The notes beneath the pieces are model-generated. The model was not told the DNA's origin and made no database searches. It saw nothing but the letters and a program-made list of their open reading frames with translations. This document shows positions 41,275 through 51,475 of a DNA stretch of 64,000 nt, piece by piece. Origin of the DNA: Myxococcales bacterium. GTDB lineage: Bacteria > Myxococcota_A > Polyangia > Polyangiales > Polyangiaceae. Numbering within the stretch: the stretch's first letter is position 1; each line of letters starts with the position of its first letter. The stretch lies in the NCBI GenBank assembly GCA_016706225.1, contig JADJKB010000008.1, positions 496,001-560,000 of the forward strand, written 5' to 3'. The position numbers and the translations under genes are program-made.

Positions 41275-42645
41275 TCAGCCGCCGCCGGCCGCGCACTTCA
41301 TGGCGCACTGCAGATCGCCTGATGCGCAGCCACAACCGCCACTGGGCTTGGGTTTGGGTTTCGGATCACCGCCAGCCGCGGGTTTCGGATCACCGCCGGC
41401 GGCCGGCTTGGGTTTGGCCGCGGTGCCACCGCCCGTGTACTTTTTGGCTGCCGCAACCGGCTTTTTGTCTTCGTCTGCCGTGCCAGTTGCCGGAGGTTTT
41501 GCTGTCGAGTCTTCGGTTGGCGTCGGTGTTGGTGTCGGCGTGGGGGCTGTCGCGGGCTGGGTTGCGACAACGGTGGGCGCCGGGGGCGGGGGCTGGCCCT
41601 TGCCCACGACGACGATGGCGGCCGCGATGGCGATTGCGGCGACTGCGATGCCAGCGCCGATGAAGATCCCGGCCTTGCTCTTCTGCGGCTGGTGCATGGG
41701 CGCGGAGATCTGCGCCTCGACACCGCCGCCGAGGGGCGGAGCAAGACCGAGAGGCGGTGCCATGCCGAGCGGTGATGGATTGAAGTGCGCGATCTGCTGA
41801 GCGGGCGCGTCGGACGCTGCGGTCAGCGCCTTCAGATCGATGAGCCCCGAGTCCTCCTTGGTCTGCGCTGCCGTCTGCGCTGCCCTCGGCGCTGCGCTCG
41901 GACTCACAGAGCCACCGCCTCCGCCGACGGGCGCCGTCGCGGTCAACGCACTCAGCGAGAATAGCACGCTCGACTCGTTGCGGGCGCCGGTGCCACCTGA
42001 CGACGCGCTCGACGACGCCGAGCCGAGGGCAGGACCTGGCTCACGCGCGCTCGTGGTGACGTCCTGTTCACTGCCGGCCTCGAAGGGTGCGCCGAACAGA
42101 TCTGCGGTGGAGCCGCGTCCGCCTCCGGACCGGACCGCCGCGCGCGCCGCGCTGGCGGCGTCCGCCTGCTTCTGCTCCCAAGGGGGTGCAGCTGCCGGGC
42201 TCGCGATGTCGCTCGAGTTGATCATGTTGCTTGGCGGCGGCTCCGCGGTGGGTGCGCTCGCGGTGTGCAGCGCATCGACCAGCGCGGAGACCTGCCCCAG
42301 GGGCTGCCAGTCGGCCATGCCGTCGGCCCACACGAAGGTGTCGGCGGTCATCTGACCGGCGTTGTACGCGGCGACGATCTCGGCCACCGACATGGTGCGC
42401 TGATCGTTGTCGCCAAAATCGACGGAGTACTCCCCAGCGCCGACCGAGGCGGAGGGATCCGAAACCTGTGGTGATTCGACGTGCGAAGCGTTGGCGTCGC
42501 CTGCGGAGACACTTGGCGGGTCGACCTTGCCGTCAATGACGATGGTCGTGCCGCACTTTCTGCAGCGAATCTTGGCGAGCTTGTCTTGGACCTTTTCGTC
42601 GGCGATCGAGTATTTGGCCGCACAAGCGGGACACGAGATCTTCAC
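41275..42645 (-). CDS. GltJ/AgmX-like protein: zinc-ribbon and GYF domains, one membrane helix
   Basis: A 456-residue protein from GTG 42645. The N-terminal MJ0042-type zinc ribbon has CPACAAKY and CRKCGTTI (about residues 5-30). A GYF_2 domain (about 75-130) contains the ADTFVWADGMADWQPL core. A long Ala/Ser/Pro/Gly-rich stretch leads to one membrane helix (about 340-360, AGIFIGAGIAVAAIAIAAAIVVV), then a Pro/Thr/Lys-rich tail with repeats PKPAAGGD and a Cys-rich end (GGCGCASGDLQCAMKC). Zinc ribbon plus GYF plus membrane helix is the plan of GltJ, the gliding-motility protein of Myxococcus that binds MglA through these domains. No TonB-like C-terminal domain is present here, and no glt genes are nearby, so the function is inferred. 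Confidence 0.75.
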   Translation of the reverse strand: MKISCPACAAKYSIADEKVQDKLAKIRCRKCGTTIVIDGKVDPPSVSAGDANASHVESPQVSDPSASVGAGEYSVDFGDNDQRTMSVAEIVAAYNAGQMTADTFVWADGMADWQPLGQVSALVDALHTASAPTAEPPPSNMINSSDIASPAAAPPWEQKQADAASAARAAVRSGGGRGSTADLFGAPFEAGSEQDVTTSAREPGPALGSASSSASSGGTGARNESSVLFSLSALTATAPVGGGGGSVSPSAAPRAAQTAAQTKEDSGLIDLKALTAASDAPAQQIAHFNPSPLGMAPPLGLAPPLGGGVEAQISAPMHQPQKSKAGIFIGAGIAVAAIAIAAAIVVVGKGQPPPPAPTVVATQPATAPTPTPTPTPTEDSTAKPPATGTADEDKKPVAAAKKYTGGGTAAKPKPAAGGDPKPAAGGDPKPKPKPSGGCGCASGDLQCAMKCAAGGG

Positions 42646-43030
42646 GGTGCACCTGTCTCGGTTGCCCACCACGTCTCGGTGGAACAATCGCTTTTCCCAT
42701 ATATTATCAGGAGATACGTCTGCGTTCACATTTCGGTCTAAAAACCCGAGCGGAGTCCCCGTTCTAACACGGCCTGGCCCCCCGGTCCCATCGCTGAAAA
42801 CGCCTTTTTCGGCTGCCATCTTGGCCTCGTCCTTCGGGGGGCCGCCGGTCCGCTGCCGCGGGGGCGTGCCCCAAGCTTCTCCGACGTTGGGACGCCTTGC
42901 TGGCTTGGGAGGGATTCTGGACCCACAGCGAACGGCAAGGGGGGCAGCTCGACGGAGCGTGGTGCCCGAGGGTTGCTTCGCCTCCGGCTCCGGATGGGTG
43001 TTTGGCGCCTCGGGGCCTGGCGTCGAGCCC
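42646..43030. other. 385-bp intergenic region upstream of the GltJ-like gene
   Basis: It contains an AT-rich spot (TATATTATC at 42699-42707), which on the minus strand reads GATAATATA and could be a -10 element for the GltJ-like gene about 55 bases downstream; no clear -35. Further on are short GC-rich inverted repeats such as GGGG-CGTG-CCCC. A possible reading frame on the minus strand (42738-42938) looks non-coding. Confidence 0.4.
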
Positions 43031-43663
43031 TCAGTGCATCTTCGGGCGTTCCTGGGCCAGGAACGCCCGCACGCTCGGCCGGGTCCAGATTTCCCGGGCG
43101 TAGCGCTGCAAGCGCTCGGGTGTCTGATCGCCGTTGGCGAGCAGACGCTCGAGCGCCAGCGTGAGGTCGAAATCAGGCAAGGTCACGCTGCCGAAGATCG
43201 GGCCGCTGTCCCCGGGAACCAAGCGTTCGGCCACAGCAATGAGCTTTTCCGCTGCGACCTGGGCTCGCTCGGATAGCGGAGCCTCGAGCGGGGCGAAGAA
43301 GATCGAGCTGGTGGGGCGTGCTTCGCGTAGCGGGAGCAGATCACTGCGCAGCCAACCCATGATCTGACGGGCGCGCGCGCGCTCCTGGATCCCTTGGGGA
43401 AGCAGTCGCGCAAACTCGGGAGCGGGAAAGGCCTCTTCCAGGTACTCGATGATGGCCGCCGACTCCGACAGCATGAAGCCGTCGTGATCGATGCACGGGA
43501 CTCGCGCGGTGAGCGAGGCCTGTGGAAATGGCGGAGTGTGCTGAGCTCCCGCGGAGAGGTCGAGCGCGCGCAGCTCGAACTCGAGGCCTTTTTCTCTGAG
43601 CCCTACGAATGCCGAGAACACCCAAGGACTGTCCCAGAGGGACTCACCGTACAGCGTGAGCAT
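43031..43663 (-). CDS. yfcF: glutathione S-transferase, YfcF type
   Basis: A 210-residue GST. The thioredoxin-like N-terminal domain has LTLYGESLWDSPWVFSAFV, VPCIDHDGFMLSES (the Pro and Glu-Ser of the glutathione site) and AIIEYLEEAF. The C-terminal helical domain carries RARARQIMGWLRSDLLPLRE and LPDFDLTLALERLL, which fit E. coli YfcF closely in order and spacing. YfcF has glutathione-dependent peroxidase activity. The upstream intergenic DNA (43664-43745) shows no sharp terminator. Confidence 0.9.
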   Translation of the reverse strand: MLTLYGESLWDSPWVFSAFVGLREKGLEFELRALDLSAGAQHTPPFPQASLTARVPCIDHDGFMLSESAAIIEYLEEAFPAPEFARLLPQGIQERARARQIMGWLRSDLLPLREARPTSSIFFAPLEAPLSERAQVAAEKLIAVAERLVPGDSGPIFGSVTLPDFDLTLALERLLANGDQTPERLQRYAREIWTRPSVRAFLAQERPKMH

Positions 43664-43745
43664 GCAGGGAGCCTAGAGAAGCCAGGCTCGCGTTCCAAGG
43701 GGCGCGTCGAGGTCCCGCAACCCGGATCGCTCGCCCGAGCTCCGC

Positions 43746-44297
43746 TCAGCTGCCGCCACCGGCGTAGAGCACGAGCGTGATGGCTTCGATGCGCGCGCCG
43801 AGAGCAGGGTTCGCGTTGCCGTCGAAGGCGAGCGCCTTCTCGAGCTCGCGTTTGGCGCCCTCGAGATCCCCCTTGGCCATCAGCTTCTTCGCCTTCTGGG
43901 CGCTGAGCTTGGCGCCGCCGGAACGGCACAGCTCGTCCCACGGCGGTCCGCCCTCGAGACTGACCGGCGGGGGCGCCTCGCTCTTCGGGCCGAACGAGTC
44001 CTCCATCCGGCGTTTGCCCCGACTGATGCCCGTGTCGTAGCGGATGCGGAGCTCGCGATCGGAGAGCACTCGGTAGGCCTCGGTGCCGCGCTGAAAGATG
44101 CGCCGGACCGCCGCCTGCACCTGCTCCGGTGTGTCGCGAAACATGTCGGGGTGGAACGACAGCGCAAACTCTCGGAACGCGTCCCGGAGGGCGGTGTCGT
44201 CGCAGATCTCGAGCACACCCAAGATCTCGTAGTAGGTCGAGTCGTCGAGGACCTGTGCCCACTCCTCGACACGATCGAGCATGCCGGGATCGTTCAT
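43746..44297 (-). CDS. J-domain protein, partner of the adjacent Hsp70
   Basis: A 183-residue protein with a J-domain at about residues 18-90: STYYEILGV, the invariant HPD in ALSFHPDMF, and AYRVLSDRELRIRYD. The HPD tripeptide is what stimulates Hsp70 ATPase. The rest is a short linker and two helices (KLSAQKAKKLMAKGDLEGAK, KALAFDGNANPALG) like a TPR pair. There is no Gly/Phe or zinc region as in DnaJ. The ATG overlaps the stop of the Hsp70 gene (ATGA), so the pair is made in step, presumably as a dedicated chaperone system. Confidence 0.85.
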   Translation of the reverse strand: MNDPGMLDRVEEWAQVLDDSTYYEILGVLEICDDTALRDAFREFALSFHPDMFRDTPEQVQAAVRRIFQRGTEAYRVLSDRELRIRYDTGISRGKRRMEDSFGPKSEAPPPVSLEGGPPWDELCRSGGAKLSAQKAKKLMAKGDLEGAKRELEKALAFDGNANPALGARIEAITLVLYAGGGS

Positions 44298-47137
44298 GAC
44301 ATCATCGGCATCGCGGCGTTACGCGCGGCCATCTCCGCGACGTTACCCATGTCCGGGACTGCGACGAGACGCACGGTGACGCGCGCTTCGTGCCCCGTCG
44401 CGACGTCGACGGCTCGCACGTTGAGGATGCCGTCCGTGTCGAGGCCGAAGACCACGTCGATCTTCACCTGCCCGCGTGCAGCTCCGCGAAGCCCGGAGAG
44501 CTCCACCTCGCCGAGCAGCGTGTTCTCTCGGAATAGCTTGGACTCGCCCTGGGCAACTCGCACACGCACGGTTGTCTGGTTGTCGGCGGCGGTCACGAAC
44601 GTGCGGCTTCGTTCGCATGGGACGGGTGAGTTTCGACCGATCACCGGATCGCAGTAGCCGTGCACGGTCTCCACCGTGAGCGTGAGCGGCGTGACGTCGA
44701 CCAGGAGCGGTGTCCCGGCGCCGCCTGGCATCTGTTGAATGACGGGGTTCGCGGCGGCGCCAATACCCGCGATCCCGGCTGCCACGCCCAGCGGCGGAGC
44801 CCACTGTTCGGCCGGCGGTGCCTGTGGTTCGGGAGAACCGAACGGCGAGGTGTGGGCGTGCGGAGGCGGTGGAAACGCATGCTGGAAGGCGGGAGGCGCG
44901 CTGCCGCCGAAGGGTGACGGAGCACCCGGGGCCGGCATGCCGCCGGGCCCGCTCGTGGCAGGGGACACCAGCGTGTTGGGCTGGCCGAAGGGGCCGGGCG
45001 TTGGCCCGGGCATTCCAGCCAGTGCGGGGTTCGGTGACGTGGGCGTTGCGAGCGAGCCGGGCAAGCCGCGCGCGGGCGGGGGAGGGGGCTGCTGGGGCAT
45101 GCGCATCGTGCCCCCGAACGGAGCCTGCGCCTGGGGCGAGGTCGCCGTATCCATCGTCATGTCTTCGTCGTCCGGGATGCTCGGCAGCGGCAACGCTTGT
45201 TCGTCGATGGAGACACGGGAGCCGGTGCGGCGTTTGTGAACCTCGGTGACCTCGTCCGTGGACTGAGGCCCCGCCATGCGCCGCAGCTGTGCCGTGTTGG
45301 GTGCCTGGAGCGCGCTCGGATCTTCGTACTGGATGTCGTCCTCACTCAACCGATACGAGACACTCTCCTCTTTGGGCGTGACGATCGGGCCCTGGGGTTG
45401 GGTCGTGCGCGGCTTCTGGGGCGTGCTGGCGTACCGCGCGAGGAAGCTCGCGATGTGGCCGGCTTCCGCGGTTGGATCGTCGAGTCCGGGGAGATTGATC
45501 GGTCCCTTCGTCGGCGGAACAATCTGACTCGGGCCGTCCGAGCCAATGCCCGGATCCGTCATGCGGCGCGCCTTTTCGGCCGCGCTTTCGGCGCTCGACA
45601 ACGTGTTGGTCTGCACGCGTGCCCGCGCGGCCGCGGCCTCGGGCCCCAGGCCTGGGCCGGTCGGGGTGCGCCCGCGTGCGCCGAGCCCAGCCACTGTGCC
45701 CGGCGGCTCGGTGCCCGGCGGCGGTGCGACTCCCGCGCCGGTCGGGACCCGCGGGCGACCTTCGCCCGGCACGACGACCCGTTGCGCTGCGCCCGCCGGC
45801 AGCTGTCGCGCGCCGGAGTCGGCCTGAACGCCGGGGCTCGTCGGGCTGCGGCTCCTGCCGCCGTAGGGCTCGGTGCCCGGCTCCGCGGACATCGGCGGTG
45901 ACTGCGCGTTATTCGGCGGCCATGTGTTGCCGCGGCGCGCGATGGGGCCGCGAGCGGCGGGGGCTGGCGCCGGCGGTAGGTCACGACGACGCTCGGTCGC
46001 GCCGGTCAGCGCTGCCGCTTGAATCGCAGCGCCGATCGCCACGACCTCGTCGGGGCTGATGTGGCCGAGCACCGGTCGTTTGAAGAACGCCTCGACGCTC
46101 TGGCGAACCAGCGGGATGCGCGTCGAGCCTCCCACCAGGAGCACCTGATCGAAGTCGCCGGATGAGAGGCGCGCGATGTTCATCGCCTCGCGGCAGACCT
46201 CGAACGTGCGCTCGACGATGGGGCCGACCATGCCCTCGAAGTCGCCGCGGGTCATGCGAAACTCGAGATCGAGGGACTTGCCGCCTGGCCCGTGAGCGAT
46301 CTCCGCGAGGTGCAGCGTGACCTCGTTCTCGCGCGACAGCCGGATCTTGAGCTCCTCCGCTGCGGCGCGCAGGCGCTCGAACGCCTGGGGATCTCCCCGG
46401 GGGTCAATCCGGTGTTTCTGCAGAAACGCCGTTGCCATGCGCTCGGCCAGCTCGAGATCGATGTCGTCGCCGCCCAGGAAGGTATTGCCGGCGGTCGCGA
46501 GCACCTCGAACACGTTCTCGCTGAGATCGAGCAGCGTCACGTCGAAGGTGCCACCGCCGAAGTCGTAGACGGCGATGCGTTCGTTGGTCGATTTGCCGTA
46601 GCCGTAGGCGAGGGCCGCTGCCGTCGGCTCGTTGAGAATGCGCAGCACCTCCAGACCCGCGACCCGTCCGGCGACCTTGGTCGCGGCCCGCTGCAGATCG
46701 TTGAAGTTCGCGGGTACCGTGATCACGGCCTTCTCGACGTGGCCGCCGAGCGCGGTCTCGGCGATGGCCTTGGCCCGGCGCAGCACGAACGCGCTGATCT
46801 CCGGCAGGGTGTAGGACTGGCCGCGAGCGACGACGAGCGCCGCCTGACCCGGCCCTTCGCGCATCTCGAACGGGAACCGCTCGCGGGCTTTGCGCACCTC
46901 TTCGCTGTCCCAGCTCCGACCGATCAGTCGCTTGATCGAGTAGACGGTGTTCGTGGCGTCGACGAGGCGTCGCTCCTTGGCTGGCTTGCCAACGAGCACG
47001 TTGCCGCTGGGATGAAACGAGACCACGGACGGGATCAGCCGGTCGCCCGCCTCGTCGGCGAGCGCGGCGGCATGGCCGTCCTTGACCACTCCGACCACCG
47101 TGTTTGTCGTGCCCAGATCGATTCCAACAACCGTCAT
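44294..47137 (-). CDS. Hsp70-like protein with long disordered insertion and no lid
   Basis: A 947-residue DnaK relative. Residues 1-380 are a full nucleotide-binding domain: IGIDLGTTNT-like VGIDLGTTNT, RLIGRSW, VITVPANFND, NEPTAAALAYGYG, YDFGGGTFDV and LLVGGSTRIP. Residues about 381-807 are Pro/Gly/Ala/Ser-rich and look disordered, where normal Hsp70s have a 10-residue hydrophobic linker. Residues about 808-925 are the beta substrate-binding domain (LVDVTPLTLTVETVHGYCD, TAADNQTTVRVRVAQGE, DTDGILNVRA). The helical lid is missing. The start is ATG 47137, which overlaps the stop of the zincin-like gene. It is followed by a J-domain gene. Allosteric coupling as in DnaK is doubtful. Confidence 0.9.
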   Translation of the reverse strand: MTVVGIDLGTTNTVVGVVKDGHAAALADEAGDRLIPSVVSFHPSGNVLVGKPAKERRLVDATNTVYSIKRLIGRSWDSEEVRKARERFPFEMREGPGQAALVVARGQSYTLPEISAFVLRRAKAIAETALGGHVEKAVITVPANFNDLQRAATKVAGRVAGLEVLRILNEPTAAALAYGYGKSTNERIAVYDFGGGTFDVTLLDLSENVFEVLATAGNTFLGGDDIDLELAERMATAFLQKHRIDPRGDPQAFERLRAAAEELKIRLSRENEVTLHLAEIAHGPGGKSLDLEFRMTRGDFEGMVGPIVERTFEVCREAMNIARLSSGDFDQVLLVGGSTRIPLVRQSVEAFFKRPVLGHISPDEVVAIGAAIQAAALTGATERRRDLPPAPAPAARGPIARRGNTWPPNNAQSPPMSAEPGTEPYGGRSRSPTSPGVQADSGARQLPAGAAQRVVVPGEGRPRVPTGAGVAPPPGTEPPGTVAGLGARGRTPTGPGLGPEAAAARARVQTNTLSSAESAAEKARRMTDPGIGSDGPSQIVPPTKGPINLPGLDDPTAEAGHIASFLARYASTPQKPRTTQPQGPIVTPKEESVSYRLSEDDIQYEDPSALQAPNTAQLRRMAGPQSTDEVTEVHKRRTGSRVSIDEQALPLPSIPDDEDMTMDTATSPQAQAPFGGTMRMPQQPPPPPARGLPGSLATPTSPNPALAGMPGPTPGPFGQPNTLVSPATSGPGGMPAPGAPSPFGGSAPPAFQHAFPPPPHAHTSPFGSPEPQAPPAEQWAPPLGVAAGIAGIGAAANPVIQQMPGGAGTPLLVDVTPLTLTVETVHGYCDPVIGRNSPVPCERSRTFVTAADNQTTVRVRVAQGESKLFRENTLLGEVELSGLRGAARGQVKIDVVFGLDTDGILNVRAVDVATGHEARVTVRLVAVPDMGNVAEMAARNAAMPMMS

Positions 47138-47736
47138 GCTGCGCGTTCTCCGTGCTTCAACGCCGTCTGCGAGCTGGGCTCGAGTTTTCGCGGTGGCTCC
47201 TGGCTGCTCTCGAGAGCACCCAGAGCCGCATCGTACCAGCCTTGGACCTGGCGCTCGAATGGCCACATCCAGGCGTAATCTGGGCCGGTGAATCGGCGCA
47301 CGATCCGCGCTCGCAGCTCGGGTGAACGCGCTGCCGCGCTGCCGGCGAGCTCCGCCGTCGCCCGCAGGGTCTCGGTGTACGCCTCCCACTCGAGTCGCGC
47401 CCGGCCGTAAGCCAACCCGAGCGGAAAAAACGGGACGAAGTACAGGAACGCCATCACCGGGAGCCCCAGCCGCCGGCGCTGCCGCAGGTGGACCCGCTCG
47501 TGCCGGAGCACGATGGCCTGGTCCACGTCGGAGGTCGTGTCCCAGGCGCTCGGGACGTACAGGGTGTCGCCGATGACGGTGTGATAGCTCGTCAAGTAGC
47601 CGCTCTGGCGGCCAAAAGTCACGAATCTGAGTGCGCGGTCGATGGCCCGGCTGAGTCGGTCCTCCCCTTTCGGTACGATGCGAAAGCCGGGAAACTCCTC
47701 CCGAATCTCTTCGATCAGGCGAGCGGCGAGCTGCAC
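47134..47736 (-). CDS. putative zincin-like membrane protein
   Basis: A 200-residue protein that I cannot assign to a family. It carries HERVH (in AIVLRHERVHLRQRR, about residue 78), an HExxH zinc-binding motif, then a hydrophobic stretch (MAFLYFVPFFPLGLAYG) and LEWEAYTETL, where a Glu could be the third zinc ligand. The gene is transcribed first in the zincin-Hsp70-J operon and ends inside the Hsp70 start codon (ATGA). It could be a membrane-bound peptidase or a catalytically silent relative; the protein-quality-control setting favours a peptidase. Confidence 0.6.
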   Translation of the reverse strand: MQLAARLIEEIREEFPGFRIVPKGEDRLSRAIDRALRFVTFGRQSGYLTSYHTVIGDTLYVPSAWDTTSDVDQAIVLRHERVHLRQRRRLGLPVMAFLYFVPFFPLGLAYGRARLEWEAYTETLRATAELAGSAAARSPELRARIVRRFTGPDYAWMWPFERQVQGWYDAALGALESSQEPPRKLEPSSQTALKHGERAA

Positions 47737-47754
47737 CCGTTCATCCTAGCACTA

Positions 47755-47786
47755 CCGCCCGCAGTGGGCGGCATGCCCGATCGGGC
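47755..47786. terminator. terminator region between fmt and the zincin-Hsp70 operon
   Basis: CCGCCC-GCAGT-GGGCGG is a six-pair stem (47755-47771), followed at once by the 12-base perfect palindrome GCCCGATCGGGC (47775-47786). It lies downstream of fmt. The palindrome could also be an operator for the operon that starts here. Confidence 0.45.
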
Positions 47787-47828
47787 GGCGCGGAGGCGGC
47801 TTTGCCGGAGCAAACGAGATTTTCCGGC

Positions 47829-48797
47829 TCACGTTCCCAGGTGATCGCCCGCCACCAGGGTCCGCCCATTCAGCAAGTCCGACGCCGCGAGCTCCCGTTT
47901 CCCCTCGAGCTGCGCGCGCACGATTTCGACGCCCCCGACGCCGGTGGCAACCAGGAGCTCCCGCCCGATCCCGAGCAGCACGCTCCCGGGAGGCGCCTCG
48001 ACCGGCTCCCGCGCCGGACGCGAGGCGGTGATCCGCAGGTGTTTCTGCTTGATCTGGGTGTGCGCTCCGGGCCGGGGTGCCATGCCCCGAATCAGGTTCA
48101 CCACTTCGGCGGCGCTCGCGTTCCAGTCGATGCGCGTATTTTCCTTGGTGATGAGGGGCGCGTGAGTGGCTTGGGCTTCGTCCTGGCGCTCTGCCGACAG
48201 CTCACCGGACACGGCTCGCGGCAGATCGACCCGGACCATCACGGCGCACAGCTCGGCGATGCGGGCGGCCAGCTCACCGGCGTTTTCGTCCGCTGCGATG
48301 GGCAGACTCCGGCGACTGAAGACCGGGCCCGTGTCCAGCCCCACGTCCATCTGCATGAGGCTGACACCGGTCTCGGTCTCGCCGCGCACGATGGCCCAGT
48401 TGATCGGCGCGGCACCGCGGAGCTTGGGCAGGAGGGATGCGTGCAGGTTCATGGCGCCCCGGCGTGGCGCCTGGAGCACGGACTCGGGGAGGATGCGCCC
48501 GTAGGCTAGGACGACGGCGACATCGACCTCTCGCTCCCGCAACCACTGGTCGAGCTCGGTCTTCACACGCAGGGGTTGGTGGACCTCGACGCCCAGCTCC
48601 CGGGCGGCAATTTTCACGGCGGGCTCGCTCTGGGCTAGGCCCCGACCGCTCGGGCGATCGGGCTGACAGACCACCGCGACCAGCTCCGAGGTCTGGTGGA
48701 GCGCTCGAAGGGCCGGGATCGCGATGGCCGGAGTGCCGAAGAAAACGCTGCGGATGGGCTTCACGGGTCTGCTCGGTCCAAGAACTGCGGACAGCAT
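47829..48797 (-). CDS. fmt: methionyl-tRNA formyltransferase
   Basis: A 322-residue enzyme that formylates Met-tRNA(fMet) using 10-formyl-tetrahydrofolate. The N-terminal formyl-transferase domain carries FFGTPAIAIPALRAL, the active-site block NLHASLLPKLRGAAPINWAI, and GLDTGPV; the C-terminal OB-like domain starts near residue 205 (TRIDWNASAAEVVNLIRG). Length is normal. It usually sits beside def or rsmB, but here it is followed by the zincin-Hsp70-J operon and is divergent from lon; the 93 bases to lon hold both promoters. Confidence 0.93.
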   Translation of the reverse strand: MLSAVLGPSRPVKPIRSVFFGTPAIAIPALRALHQTSELVAVVCQPDRPSGRGLAQSEPAVKIAARELGVEVHQPLRVKTELDQWLREREVDVAVVLAYGRILPESVLQAPRRGAMNLHASLLPKLRGAAPINWAIVRGETETGVSLMQMDVGLDTGPVFSRRSLPIAADENAGELAARIAELCAVMVRVDLPRAVSGELSAERQDEAQATHAPLITKENTRIDWNASAAEVVNLIRGMAPRPGAHTQIKQKHLRITASRPAREPVEAPPGSVLLGIGRELLVATGVGGVEIVRAQLEGKRELAASDLLNGRTLVAGDHLGT

Positions 48798-48890
48798 AGA
48801 CCGGTTATTGGATGGTGCTTAGCTTGACCTCACGTCCCTGATCGTCACAAAAGCCGAAGGGACCCCCCGGCTCGGGTCGAAAGGTAATCC

Positions 48891-51326
<2,436 letters not shown>

Positions 51327-51475
51327 GCGGCGAGCGAAGCGGACAGCGCCGCGGCGGGCCCCATCCGGCCTGACCGCGGCGTTTTCCGCTGTCATCGACA
51401 CGCTGGACCGGAGATCGCGCTATCCTCCCGAGCGGCGGCGGTCGTGGGACCCCAGGGCTACAAGGGACGCGGGCA

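Noticed and set aside
42738..42938. 66-codon minus-strand reading frame upstream of the GltJ-like gene
   Set aside because: Arg/Pro/Gly-rich, no ribosome-binding site, no motif; lies where a promoter is expected.
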